Below the pieces are notes generated by a model. It was not told where the DNA came from and made no database searches. It saw nothing but the letters and a program-made list of their open reading frames with translations. Of a stretch of 64,000 nucleotides of DNA, positions 45,901-60,600 are shown piece after piece; positions within the stretch are counted from its first letter, which is position 1; each line of letters begins with the position of its first letter. The DNA lies in NCBI GenBank assembly GCA_034008185.1, contig CM067083.1, positions 116,644,837 through 116,708,836 of the forward strand, written 5' to 3'. Origin of the DNA: Gorsachius magnificus (lineage: Eukaryota > Chordata > Aves > Pelecaniformes > Ardeidae). The translations under genes were made by a program, and so were the position numbers.

Positions 45901-48900
45901 TACACAGTTTTTTTCTTTCATATCATAATCTGTCAAAAAAAAAAAAAATGCCAGCTGTTAAGGGCCAAGGGCTATTAGGAGAATATAATCTTCTAATTTT
46001 CACATTCAGGAATAATCAGACTTTATCATTATTAGTAGCATTTGGTTTCCAGTTCATATCTGGAAACTGAAGTCTCACAAAATAACAAAATTCATATAAA
46101 CATTTGTGTATATCTACATTAATGGTGACTACTAAGAGGCAAAATATGTGAACTCAGGGAAAAAAACTTCTATATAACTTTATACACCACATCTGCACAG
46201 GTCTGGTGAGCTCAGAGTGTGGGAAGATGAGATTCTGACCATCTGCACCTGTGAATAAAATCATACATTTTATTTTACCAGTGTTGCTACAATAATTTCT
46301 TTCTACCTGTATCTGACCTCAAGGTTCAAGAGGAGTCTCCGAGAAAGAACATGAAATATCCTTGCCATTCTTCCCTGGGATAATTTTCACCTAATAATGA
46401 GACAATTTTTGCCTCTTTTATTTTCCAGAGGTATTTGGAGTTCTTAATTCAGCCTCCTGGATCTGATCACAGAGTATACAGAAATCATTGACTACTGGTC
46501 ACTTGTATGACGGCAGCTTAAAGCTGGTTGGTGAGACCATTCTACTTTTTGAAATGCAGTGGAAATTCTGTCTAATCTAAATCCAAGTCTCAAGCGGATC
46601 CATGTAATCTATCATGCAAAAGTGAATCATCAGGAGAAATCTAAACATAAAGCACTAGGACTCTACAAATTTTAAGTATAATGTGGCAAAGTCCTGAGCT
46701 CCTTGACCAGGAGTCTTGTTAAGATGAATTTTTTATGATCATTGGCATCTTTCACCTTCATGTATTTATTTTGCTGTGAAACTGATGACAGATACATCAT
46801 AGTGGCTAACAAAACAGCACAAAATAGCAAGGGTCTCACTGATGAGATAATCATTACATGAGCATTCCTACAAAAATCCAAAATAATTTAATTGCAGAAA
46901 AGTACTTTTGTGTTTACTTTCAAGAAGCAATAGTGTCATGCCATCACTTTTACTGAATGCCTCAGGAAAACAGAAAAAACCTTACATTGTTACCAGACAA
47001 TAATATTATATCTCCTTGCCTACAAAAGAGGCTGATTAACATTATTTTTGTCCAATTTCCACATGTATTTACCAGTTTAGAAAGCACCAGTGATGCAAAG
47101 GAAAAATATGGGGAATATATTAGGTCTCAGAGTTAGGAAACAGATATAACAATAACTACCTATGAGTCCATAAGAAAACCCTCATCAAAGATTTCACTGG
47201 AAGTTGTCCACAAAGAAATTTCTACCTTTCTCTGAAACATGCAAGAATAGGAATTACTGGACAGTCCATTTTTATGGTTCAGCACGGCAGCTTGTGAATT
47301 TCTACTTTTGTATAAATGTAAGGTTTATGTTTTTAAATAATAAGCCTAAGCAAAGGCAGCACATTTTGTCTGAATGGTTGTTGCAATTTGAAAATAAGAA
47401 ACTTTTCTTTTGCCGTGTCCTTTGTGTATGGTTCATACAATTATTCACTTGAACATGTTATATTAACTAGAACATACACTGAAACCAATAGCTTAAATTT
47501 TTAAAGAATAGCCATGGAAATCCTGAGCTGTTAAGAGAATACATACGTATTCTCCCCAGAAATCACCTCACAAAAGCTACATGCTTCACTTCAAGCAACA
47601 GAAACAAACAGTGTGACCTCTCTGTACAGTCACGGTAACCAGGATTTTGCATACCCACAATGAACAGCTCAAAAATTGTCAATCACACAAGAATCCTTTG
47701 GAGAAATTGTTATTGAGTGCAACTTTAAAAAACACATTTTACTCTTGCCTAATACTGCATGCTGAGACTTAAGATTTATTGACAAGGATTTAGAGATATA
47801 AATTCATATAGTGCTTACTCACAAAATGCCTGGCTCTCTCCCTTCTTTCACAAGTCATTTCTTAACTCCTGCATTTTTATTAATGTTTTAACACTTTTAT
47901 CTGATTCATTTTGATCTATTCATACGAAAAAATTATAATAACATTTTAGCAGCTGCACCATTAAATCCTGAAATTCATTCAAATGTATTGTATAAATGCC
48001 TATAATAAAAATCTCCCAAACTAGAGTGTAACAGATAAAATGAGTGTTACATGAATTCAGAAAACGTAAGGAAATGCAGCTGAATCTTCTGTTCCATAAT
48101 GTCTGGTCACACAATTAAGTCAGGCCACTACTGCATCTTTTGTAAGATCACTGAATGCTTGATCAGGTCCTTGCTGCAGTCTTGAAAGTTTTTTTCCTGT
48201 AGGTTTTCAAAACAGAAGTACATGCAAGTCTGCAGAAATCTCATCCCTGTGGAAGTCAGTGGAGCTGAAACACAGCCTCCAAATGAAGCACTTAGCCAAA
48301 TATCCTCCTGAACAGTCTCCTCTTTCAGGATAAAATTAGGTGTATACCTCAGGGTTACATGCATGTTTAAGTGCCCCTTTGAATACTTATGTAGCTGCTT
48401 TCCAAGAATTGGCCTTCCCTGATTTAATCCTTTGATTTTTCCTCAAGATATTTCTTTGGAAGAATGGCACAGGTGGTTCAGATCTCTTCTGAAACAGGAG
48501 GCAGCGTCATGGTGTGTTACCTGGTGGGGGCATCCCAGGGTGAGAAAGAGACCGCCTGTTGACCATCACTGCAACCAGAGAATGAGATTACTGGTGATGT
48601 TCTTGTAAGTCACAGAAAAATAAGGCACAGAGGCAGAATCAACCTTCCATGTGATATTTTCAACAAGCTTTTTTTCCTAATTTTCTGTTGCTTTACAGTT
48701 TATATATATTATACATGTGTGCAGCACAGTGTATTAGTCGTGATGGCATGAGAGGCAGAGCTTAGGTGTAATCCTGACAAATTTGAATGCATGTGATACT
48801 GTGCAGAATATTTTATATAGGCATGGCACGGATTACTATAGAAAACTAAAATCAAATTCTTCGGCATTGAAACTGGCTGGATATCTTCAGGAGGCAAAAT

Positions 48901-49982
48901 GCAATATTTTGAAACCTCTCTCCAAGCACTTAAATATAACTTTAAGAACTAGGGTGTGAACTTGACACAAACTCTAGAAAAGAAGATGGCAAAAAAAAAT
49001 TAGAAGTGTTCAGTTTTACAAAACAGGGTACAAGAACTAGCCTGACGAATGTACAAGGACAATGCAGTAACGCTCTAACGCAGCTCCTCACAATATCTTC
49101 TGATAATCACAGAGAGAAAAACAGGGACAAGCACATCAAGCACATTTGCAAACACATGTGCAAACACATTTACAAAAGGAATTTCACAGAAGTAATACAC
49201 TGACTCGGTGAACTCACTCACCCACTTCAAAGGAAAAGATTCTATAGAATTGCAATAGTTTATAAACCCAGAGAAATTTACACTAAACAGAAGAGCAGCT
49301 TATATAAGGTAGCATGTTACAAATTGTAAGACAGAAGTCCACTACTTGATATCTGGGGTTGAGATTTAACATTCTCCAAGGACATAATACTGCCAAAGTA
49401 TTCACTTGGGAACTCCATATGTTTTTTCCAAAATATGTGTTCCTGGTGACTGTTAGGTGAAATGCAAAGACTAGCTAAAATAATCCATTCTAATAGTTCT
49501 TTGCAGTTCCTGTGGGTTTTATTTATTGTTCTAAACACTACTTCATAAAGAAAAAAACCAAACATTGCAGTATGACAAAGTACTTAAGCATTTACCTACC
49601 TCTGAACGCGTGTCTAAATGTGCCCCAGGGTGGGAATTTTCATCTGGTAAAATATCTCAGAATTTGCATTCCTCACATAGTGAAATTCTAGCACTCCTGG
49701 TGTCAAACAATATTTTGTCACTGATTTCAGTGTGGTCAGGGTTTCACACTCAAACCCTAACAACTGGCAATTGAGGAAATATTTGCTCATCTTAAAAAAA
49801 AGAAATCTCTATTGTCAGTAGTTCATGTGAGTCTCTTCTGACTTGCCCTTTGTGAGTGAAATCTTTATTCTAGCCCTTCAAACCACTCTCCTCAAATCCT
49901 TCCTGAACACTCGATTGCTCTTTGGTCCCTACAATAACTGAGTCAATAATGTTACAATAGTGCTTCTCTCTTTTTCTCCCTC
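45901..49982. other. Unique AT-rich DNA, no gene seen
   Basis: No exon or family recognised. A 14-base A run lies at 45935-45948. At 48250-48265, tggaagtcagtggagct resembles a motif repeated elsewhere in the window. Confidence 0.5.
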
Positions 49983-50052
49983 TATACGCATATATATACA
50001 TACATTCATACATATATACACATATCATACATATATAAACATATACACACAT
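49983..50052. repeat. TA/CA compound microsatellite
   Basis: Mixed tatata, cata and cacac units over 70 bases of low-complexity alternating purine-pyrimidine sequence. Confidence 0.9.
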
Positions 50053-53000
50053 TAGTTATTTTATCTTCTTTGTTTTCAATGGACCTTGTCTTACCCATGT
50101 GTGCCTTGTTTAGGTGTAAGCACTTTCTGACATCTGTCTGTATTTCATATCTTGTGCTGTGGAAAACATTGTCACGTTGCTTTACAGCAATGAGAGGTCA
50201 GCTGTTACGTTGCACCTAGCTAGCGGGGGGCTGAGTGACAGGATGTGCTCTATTGTGATAGGGATGCATGCAATTTGGGAATGCTTTGGCTGAACTGCAG
50301 CATTAGAGCACAGCTCCAATGCAGCCGACATGGCTGTGCTATGCATACTCTGCCACAGAAAGAGAAGGGCCTGACATACGGGTTTTACGCTGTTTCTGGG
50401 GTTGTTTCATGTTTACAGAAATCTTTTTCACTGAATAGTGCTGGAAGTCGGTCAAAGCCTCAGGAGCGTGGCTGATGTCCAGACTCCTATCTATAAAATT
50501 TGTGAGTCAAGCCAGTAGTGTGGCAGGACAGGTATGATGAAAATCGACTGTTCTTTGCCCTGCAGACCTTGTACTGAATGATTTGTAACTGTTTTTCTGA
50601 CTTAGGAAAGATATCCTAAAAATCTGATATACAAAGTTTCAATACAACAGTTTTCAAGCAATCCATTGCCTTGTTCCTTCTTGTACCATTTTTCAAGCTC
50701 CACTAATGTCAAATACTGTTGTTTTTTTTTTTTTTTTTTCTGATAATCTGGAACCTGCAGTGCTCCTTTCTCTGGAAGGGGAAATATTGCCCTCACTGTA
50801 ACTTTCCTTTCACGGGAGCAATTTCTGAACTGCGTTTAAACATTAAGCAGAAAATGTTCTTTTCTGGATGTAAACCGAATGCCCATGGCTGAGTCCATCC
50901 AAGGCAGTGCACTTCTTTTCCCAAGTACAGATGACATTGTCTGGGCCATGGGAGTTGAGAATTAAGTTTGTCCTTATCTCTGCTAGGATTTTTTACTTTC
51001 CTAATTGGTTCCAGCAGGAAGATCTTAGACACATCTCTGAATCTATGGAGAGCTGGTTTACTGACTGGTTTGGCTCCTGCCAAAGCCCCTTTGACCTTCA
51101 CTTCTTAAATAGACACAGCCCAGCCTGTATTGGGGTAGGCTCCTGCTCCCATCAATGCTCCTTTTCCTTTTGTTGCCATTGTGACTGACTGGAACTCTAT
51201 TTGATTCCATGGTATTTTATCATTTCGTCTAGGCTTAAGGATCAAGAGCTTGGTAATGGGTAGAGCAATGTTACTTACGTATTATGAACAGAGGTGTCAA
51301 ATTGGGTGCTGCGTCATAGTGTTTGAGCCTGCCTAGGATCACACTTTTTAATTTATTGCATTTGACTTATAGTTTCTTTTTTTATGTATGCCTAGTGGTA
51401 CGAGTTTACATAGAAAAAAGTGTTTTTAAACAGAAAAACAAATATTTTCCAGAAGGACGGTTGAATGCTGAAAACACTGTGAAAACCACCACATCTAAAG
51501 CTCATTTTGTGTGATCTATTTTTCACAAAGAGCAGGCATACATAATTTGGTTTTATTTTTACCCTAGAATTTAATGCCCTTTGTGCAAAATGTAGAAGTT
51601 AATTGGTAGCTAACTCACTTTGATGGTATGTTTGCTGTGCTTGAGGGACATATTTTCCCAAATTGCCACATTTTAAATAGATTTTACCTTGCAGGGCTTA
51701 CTTTTAGCTTATCATTACAATTCGGAAAAATTCACTACCTTTACTCCATGCAGATAAGTGCTCCCAACACATTTAATAATGAGATATCATGTGTATACAT
51801 GCAAAGAAAAAAGCAGTAGAGAGAAAAAAAAAGCTCTATTGTGAAGGATGTAGCAATTAATTTTTCACAGGCTGGACACAAGCATATAATTTTTCAAGAT
51901 ACATAAGGCGCTTCCTTAAGAAAAAGTTGAAGGAACTCTTTATATTTTCAAGGCATTCATTTTTGTGAGATGAGAGTCAGAAATGAATAACTGCTTCCTA
52001 TCCTCACATCTTGCTGAGCATTATTGGTAGGAAGCTGCTGAGCATTCAAAATTTAGAGTTTTATCAGGAAAGAGGATGACTTAGCGTTCTCACCTGATCC
52101 AGCAAAACACTTTGATCCAGACCAAACTGTGTCTGGGCTTCATTCATGTACTTAACTTGCTAGGATCCATCAGCAGAGGATACTGACCAGTTATTAGAGT
52201 TGGACTTTAGAGAGAAACTCAAGGTATAAAATTCAGTGAGAAAAGCTGAATATCCTTCCAGGAGATATTGGCATGCAGCCCCAAGTTTCAGATGAGGGTA
52301 TGCTGCTAATTGATCATTTACAAGAACTTCATAACTTTTAAACTATTGAAAAGGGCAAGTACTTGTGGGGTTTTTGTCAGGTGGTTTTTTGTTTACTTGA
52401 TCTTTACATAGACTGGACAAATCCTAACTTCTGTAGTAAAGTCACATTTGGAAGGGGTGTGTTGTTTTGTTTTGTTTTAAATCAGACTAGGAAATGAAAG
52501 AAGATATTAGAATGTATTTCCTTATGAAATCCATACTCCTCTGTGATAATTTTGTCCCTGAGCTAAAATTTACTTAACTGAAATAGTACTTCTGTTTTTT
52601 TGTGAGGATGAAGATCACAGAAATGCTAACATAAAGTCAACTTTTTGCAGCACAATATTCTTCAGTTTTATTTAAAATTGGGACCAATTTTTTTACAAAA
52701 AAACCCCACCTTGACATATGCACTGCATCAAGATATATTAGAGGCGTTGCCCTGGAGTGTTCTGCACATGTAAGTGGAAAGTGGGAGTCTAACATGCCAA
52801 ATATCTGAAACATAAAATGAGGCAAGTAGGTAAGAGACAAGGCTATAATTCATTGTGACTTCACGCCATGTTCTTTTCCCTCTCTGTGTAAAAAGGAAAC
52901 CCTCTAGGGGTATTCAAACTCTGAAAATAAAGTATTTTAAGTCCAAAAAGATGATAATAATGTGAAAGTGTTGGCTTGAAATGACTAAAGCCCTAAGCTT

Positions 53001-54644
53001 TTAAAACTTAACAATGTTTAAAGTTTAAAGAATTTGCATGAAACTGTCATTAGTTTACCATAACCACTATTACTGCTAACAGCAGTTCAATCATATGTCT
53101 TAAATCTGGGATTTTGACAGCTCAGGGAAATTATCATTCCAAATAAGTAATGTGAGTAACTTGCTAAGTAATCTTGAAGAGTAGTCATCCCTCATCTTTT
53201 TGGAGAATTCTCCACTGGTCTTCATGTAGTTTCCCTTCAGATGGCAAACATGCTTTCTGTGTGATTTTCTTCCCACCTCCAATAAGCCCTGAATGTGTTT
53301 CCGAGTCAGTGCATCCCTGGATGTGAAAAGTTACCTAATAATGTTACATAAACATGGCTTAGCAGGCTGGTGTGACTGCCTAGGTTTGCATTCCCGTAGG
53401 GCTCCTGCAGAAGTCCAGCAGATGTATCTCCTGGCAGAAAATCAGCCAAGATAATGAGAAAAGACTTCAACTTCCATATGCTGGTATCAGCCCAGATTTA
53501 ATGTGCTCCTCTGAGTGCTTCCCTTCATCAAAACTTCTATAACACTCTGGCAGATTTTCTCAGCCTTTTCAAGAGATGTTCACAGAAAGGTTGGCAGTGT
53601 ATAGTTACTCTGCTTTTCTGCTCCTTTTCCATTGGCACCGAAGAGCTTAAACAGAAGCTATATTCTGCATTTTCCCTCACCTCTCATGCTTGATTGTGAC
53701 CAATATCACTGAATACAATTGAATGTATGTTTATTGCTAAGAAATGTAGTCCTGGCTGGTATCAACAGAAGCTCTGCACTTGTCTTAAAGGTGAATTAAT
53801 TCTATGTCTTTAGCTTAAAAGTCTCGTTCTATGTTTATTGGAATAATTATGGCTGTATTATTGATCCAGCCTCCAAGGAGAGCTTGGATTTTGTGAGAAA
53901 TATTAACAGAAGGAGACCTAAGTGTTCCTTTTTTTTAATATATTTATATAGCATATGGGCTCAAATCTTCAGGCAAGATGCAGGGAACACCCATAGGATG
54001 CAGATATGAGAGGAAGTTATACTCAGGGTTGCTTCGAACTTTGTCAATTCCTTATAGTTACCTAAAATTTCTAGGATTTTAATCCATAAATTCCCTCAAA
54101 GTAGAGAAGGAAATTGGAGGTAAAATGAATTAATTCTTATTTTGTCCTTTTGAAAAAGTTTTTTTATTATGAATTATTTCAAAATTTATAATGTTTCTCC
54201 CCTTCTTTTTGCTATATATTTCTTTTCTTGCTAGAATAAGAATATAGGAACTCTGACACTGGATCAGATTAACAGTATAGCTGAAAACTTGATCCTTACT
54301 GTTCAAATGCATAAAAACCCCATGAAAAGCATTCACACAATAATGTACTCCTGAGATAGGTGTGAACTGCACCAGAAATTTTTGCAACTCCATTGCAGAA
54401 AGCTTTATACTCCTCCTATCTTCTTAATGTGATTGACTGATTTATTCTAATCCCACTCCCTCCTTGGTTTCCAAGACTCCTCCTGTGGAAACAAGTCTTA
54501 CAGTTAGCCTCAGCACTGTGTGCAAAAGCTTCATTTTGTTGTTTTGTAAAGTACCCCAAGATAAGGGCATGAGTATGAAAAAGGACCAATAAACTGAAAA
54601 ATGCATTTTCTATGTGCATGTTACTGTAAAAAATGGAAGCCTGT
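50053..54644. other. Unique AT-rich DNA, no gene seen
   Basis: An 18-base T run lies at 50722-50739. Overlapping frames of 93-102 codons at 50793-51188 on opposite strands have no domain or splice support and are treated as chance. Confidence 0.5.
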
Positions 54645-54665
54645 AAAAACAAACAAACAAACAAA
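54645..54665. repeat. (AAAC)n microsatellite
   Basis: Five consecutive aaac units. Confidence 0.9.
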
Positions 54666-57600
54666 GAGTGTCTTGCAAAAATATCATTTTAAGATCGATT
54701 TTCAACACTCTTCTCAGCATATTCACAAAGTTTCAATCTGTTGGATATAAGAAGAGCCCCGGTACTTCTGCCCTGCATGGACCAGGTACAGGGTTGTCAG
54801 GGCAAGATGCTACCTGAACATCAAGCTGTTATTACTTTCCCAGGATGGTGTGAAGATGCACACTTTGCCATTTAAATATGAGATAATTTTAATGGAAATC
54901 ATGGTCTGCAGAGCTGTTCCTTCCTAATGACAAGCTACTATGACTCAGCAAGTATTTACAGGGTGAAGGGATGGCTTAAGGTCATCTAAGCTATGATATC
55001 TTCAGTCTCTCTGTTAGCTCCTGGTCCCTCATTTCCCACTGACAGTTTTCCAGTCCAGGGATGTCAGTATTTACCAGACACAGACAGCTGAGAGAACTTG
55101 TGCATAAGGCAGTATAAAGAGGACCTTCAGCCCCACTGTGAGAGCGTCTTTCTATCAGCCGACACAGTAAAATGGATGGACACATTTAGAGCTTGCAATA
55201 AGCGGAGTGGCAGAGGATTGACCAGCAGTTGATAGTGTAGGTGGATCAACCCATTTCTCCTGGAGCAAAAATTCAAATGCAACAACTCAGTCTAAAAGGG
55301 AGTCAAACAAATATGTTTTCAGACTGAAACATGACTTACGTGTTGCTTTCTGTACAGGGAGCAATTAAAGAGATTCTTGTTAATACATATTCAAAAACTA
55401 AGGAGAGTTTATAGATTAAAATATTTTCTTTTCATTAGTAAATATTATATTCTAAACCAGATTATTTTACTTTAGCCTGGTCACATGAAAATTTCTTACA
55501 TCTAAAACACATCTATTTGAGATATGCTATAAATGACTTATAGAGAAACAGTAAAAGTGATTACTTCATTATATGCGTTCCTAGAAATATTGTTGTATTG
55601 TATATCTGGTTATCTAGCCAACTAATATATGGTCCTAAACCTATGGTAAACACTGAGACACTTATCTGCAACTATTCCTAAGATATTCTTGACCTGTTAT
55701 ACATTGCAGGTGAGACTATTTCAATTTTGTATGGCAATGTCAATAAGTATACAAGGTTCCTATAACTACCCTGCTGCCTAATAAAGAAGGCTAACCAAGT
55801 AGGTCCTTAAAAATCACTTACTAAATCAGAAGAACCTCTATTTAATAGAGCCAGAAATTCTCTTTTGATATAATTTTTTCTCATCAAGAAACTGAGGTGG
55901 TGACAAAGTAAGATAATTTAACTGTTTCTTCTTGTTAAGACCTCAAATAGAGTTCTGTTGTAAATTAGGTATAACATAAGTATATTATATATAAATATAA
56001 CAATAGTGTCACCTGGGACTGTGGCTTTCCTACCTCCATACACAGGGATGCATGAACAACCCATTCAGGTAGTGAGGCACCTGTCACACTGCACTGCAAA
56101 CTCAAGTGGGATTGGGAAGCTCCTAAGGATGATTGTAATGCCTCCAGCAAAGCGTAGGTGTGGCCAGAGCCTCACTGATGCACTCAGAGAGCACAGGATT
56201 CAGCTCAAACTTTAGGAGTGATGGGGATCTTTTTTTTTACACTAATAAGTGGGACACCTGGGCTCAAGTTCTGCTTCAGTCTGAAGGATTTCTATCTATA
56301 GAGTGCAACTCCCAGGAGGCTATCTCAACCTTCAGTCAAAGTTTAGGTGGTTCTGCTCATCCCGTCAAAATTAGGTCAGAGTATAGAAAGTGTACTGCCA
56401 AGATTGAGAATGAAAAGAAAGAAGAAGGAGCATGCCAATATACGTACTTAAAATACAATTTTGTCTTTGAAGCTTTCTGATTTCTGTTTCTAATACAATT
56501 TATCTAAACCACCTTTACTATAAAATACATAAAGAGTCTCTATGGAAAAAAAAAAAAAATCCTACTGAAATAAAACATCACAGAACAAAATGCCAGACTT
56601 GCTTTCAGAAGACAGAAAAAAAAAGTTGGAAAATCTGATAAATAATAATTTGTCTGACACTGTTGGTCTGAGATCACTGTTTACTGCGCAGGTAGAAAGG
56701 GCTTACCCTGTTATGAATGTTAATCAATTATACTTGTTACAAAAATAAACATATCAAAATTTTGAAGGTGTTATGAAACTTCTTTTTCTAAAATTATTGA
56801 TAAAATAACATTATTTTTCTTATCTTAATATTATGTAGATAATGGGAAAATTTTTAGCATAATATTAGACATGGTTTTGGCCTCCTTAAATCAGTCATGA
56901 GCTATTGGTACAGATGGATCTGTTTAGGTATTATGTGTAATGTAATTAAGAATAAAACCTGAACTCATTAACTAACAAATTGTTACATTGCTTCATTGTC
57001 TGCTTTTGGCATCCTGAGTCACAGCTTTTGCTAAATGATTGAACTTTTGTCTTTTGCCATTATATAGCTAGATAATTAAAGTTCATGTTTACAGAAAGGT
57101 CCCATACAAAGAAGTACTCATAATAATAATAATTTGAAGATATGAGTCCTCTTTATAAAATGTACAAAAGTAAGATATGAGTTAAGAACCCCCCTTGGGT
57201 CACAGGTTTATGTATTCAGTTGTTAATCTAGAGACAAGCTGGATGTTCTTGTTGCCTTTCAGAGAAACTAAACATGTTCAGTGTGCACTCTAATATCAGA
57301 CAGCTTTCAGCTACATGACCCTGTAATGTTCCTGATTCTATTATTTTAAATTAGGCTGTATGCGGCAATGAAAATATGTGATAACTGTAAAAGAAGGAAG
57401 GAAAGTCCAGTTTCAAAGGTTAAGCAAAGATTTTGGTTTAAACTCTGAAGACAGTTTGCTGTATAAAAAATGCATTCTAAATAGGTGAGGCAACTAACTG
57501 TTACAATGGAACTATAAAATTAAATAATATTCATTACTACAAATATAATTTTATTTTAAATTATGACAATAATGCATGCAAATATTTGTTTTGTTACTTT

Positions 57601-60600
57601 TTCCCCATGGATTCCCTCAAATCAAGTGAAACAAAAAGAACACTTGTCCCTCATCTGGTAAAGAGAAATTGAACAGTAAATGAAAGCAATAGCAAACATT
57701 AATTCTAGAGTAAATTTAAAGTCTGTAAAGGAGTACAGTACTTGAACCAGGTATAAGGTTAGTTTCTGCAGATATAGATCCAGCACTGAGCAATGCATGC
57801 AAGGCCAGAACCTACATCATTGAAATAAATGGGATTTGTACTCTTCACTTCAACAGAAGGAGAATAGTTGTGACTGAGTTTAGTAGGATTTAGATATATG
57901 CTGAAATGTTTCTCCAAGGGAGGATAGATTTAGGCTTATGATTGAATGATTCCCTGAATTGAGGCCTGGTATAGATAAAAATATCAACACAGATTTGGAT
58001 GTTGATAAATTCATTCAATCTGCTTCAGTGAAATGACTTTAGATTACAAACTCTTTTAGGTGCTTGATTTTAATTTGGAAGTGGAATTGCCATTTTCTCT
58101 GCAAAGAACATAACACAAAAAGCTAAGGAAGGTCGCACAGTTTTTAAACAGTTTTGCCGCATTTCCATTTATTTCCTTTCTAATAATGACACATTTCCTT
58201 TTTATTGCAAATGGTGTGCTTATTTTTTTCAGAGCCAAATCTTGGTCTTAATGCAGGTCAAAAAGTCTTTTGCATAGGTAAAATTTCCTCTTTTCACTTT
58301 GTGACAGTAGGTCCAAAATGAAACACATACAAAGTACAGTCACAACATACATGACTGGGATTTGTCTCCATTTTTAAATTTTAAATTTAGTTAACATGCA
58401 ATTTGAGTGTAGTTTACATAGCAATGAAGAAATCAGTTGTTTGTAATAAGATGACTTCCAGTGTCTCCAAACATAGATATGAGTAATACTTAAACATAGC
58501 TACATCTAACAAAGAGGGTAGAACGCCACCCTTTATTTATTTGAGACCCTACTTCTGTGAGACCCTACCCTGAAAGAATAAAACTGTCTAAATCATGGTT
58601 GATGTGGTATCATACAACTGGATCTGCAGCGTGAAATAATTGGGGCTGAAGTTCTGATGTCCACATTGTATGTTTTTGGAAAGGTTTTACTTCAGATGGG
58701 CTCTAGTGCAGTCTGTGGCTGAAGGAACATTGCTAGTCCGTGCATTACGTGCGCTGCCAGGAGACATCATCTGGCTCAGCTTCTTTCCAAAGGAATCCAT
58801 TGTGCAACTAGAGCTGCTTTGTGATATGAATCAAAGCATGGAGAATGTGCATGTCAGGAGAGTAATTTCAAAAGCACCCTGAGCTGAACCAAAACACTAA
58901 CAAAAATGAATTCATAATAGACACTTTTATGTTTTTACTATGATCTATTTCTATGGAGATAGTACCCCTACCCTAGATTGTATTTGTCTTGCCTGGCTTT
59001 GGTCAAAGAAGTGTTATATATCTTTTTCTTTAATAGTCTCTTGTTTTCTAATGAAACAAAATCTTCTACATTACTTTTGAGCATACTTTTATTATATATC
59101 AAATATTCTATTACAATCTCTGCATTTTTGGGTGAGGAAGTTGAAGCAAGTTGAGAACTAACCACACTGAAGTGTAGAGATACACCCAAATTAGTTAAGA
59201 AAGAGCTGGCTCAGATACCTAAATCAAATCTAAACAATGTTGCAAAAAGCTCCATGCAAATTAGTGTACTTGCTGGAACAGAGGCCCTAGGTTAGGACGC
59301 TGCCCAAGCAGATGTTGGCTTCCACTATTCGCAATTCTTTGCTCTGTGCTTAACCAGCTCATTCATGCTTCTGTTCTGGCTCATGCTCCTACATTGGTTA
59401 TAACTGCCTTCCCTCAGGATGACTTTTCTTTCCTATACAGACACTCGCCTACACTGCTCTATCACTAGCCTATAGCTTTTTTGGTGCCCTTTTGCTTTTG
59501 CTAAGTCTCTGAAGTCCATATGATACTTAAGTAAATGCCTGCTTGAATATATCAGACTGTATATAGCTGTGTTTTCATCAGAGCACAAGAAAGAGAACTG
59601 TCAAATTATTGATCTCACAGAATATAAAGCATAATTTATTTAGAATTACACTTAAGTGGTGATTTTTGGATAAATGTTTTTAAAGCATGGGTTTATATCT
59701 TTGCATGAAAGAGGCTATTTCAAATGTAGCATTGGGGACATAGACTATAGTTTTTTCTGGGTAATATTTTTCTTTTTGATGGAGTCAGGTCTTTTCTACC
59801 ACTTAATGAGGATGATTTTAAGAAAATAACTTAATAGTTCCCTCCACCCGTGTCACAAATTTCAGATAAGCCTTTATATTGAGACAAATATTGAACTCCA
59901 AGTTATTTAGTGTCCAGTGGAGACCTATTGAAAAGAAAGAATGAAAATAACATTTTTTATAAAGACTGATTTGATGGCAGTATCTTGGCTTCTTGAAAAT
60001 TTATTGTATATATTGATGCGTTGAAACATCTGAGAACTGGACTAGTTGGTAAAGGGTGAGGCTGTTTTTTTCCCAGCAATGACTAGGGGTTCCAGAGATA
60101 TCTAGATCTTTTGTCTATGTTAATACTAAGCATGTGAGTTGCCATACCTGGATTTTATAGGCACTGGACTAAACTCTGGTTAACTCCACTACCTTGGACT
60201 CTCTCTCTTCAAAGGCAGCTTCATAGAGCTTTTCTTCTTTCTTCCTTTTCTCCTTCTCCCATGTCAGCTTGCCTATCAAATCATAGGCATTGCAAGTGGG
60301 CAGTACACTTGCATTTAACTACTTGCTATAAATGCCATAAGAGAAGTAAATCCAGATTCTTTCTCCTCAATTCACTCACACAGTATCTTTTTATCACTCT
60401 CTCTCTGAGAAAAAGCCCAACTGCTTTAAATTTAAATATACACAGTCAATTTTAATATAATGTTCTTTCTCTGCAAATGAGATTATATTATTCACATGTT
60501 CTAGGAGTCTTTAGATAATTAGCTTTTTCTAATGTGCTTTCTTTGTCATCCTTCACTCTGACAATGACAAAGCCCCATGAACAACCAGTCTTTTCTTTTT

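Noticed and set aside
50793..51188. Opposing frames of 102 and 93 codons
   Set aside because: No conserved domain, signal or splice evidence; overlapping frames on both strands suggest chance.
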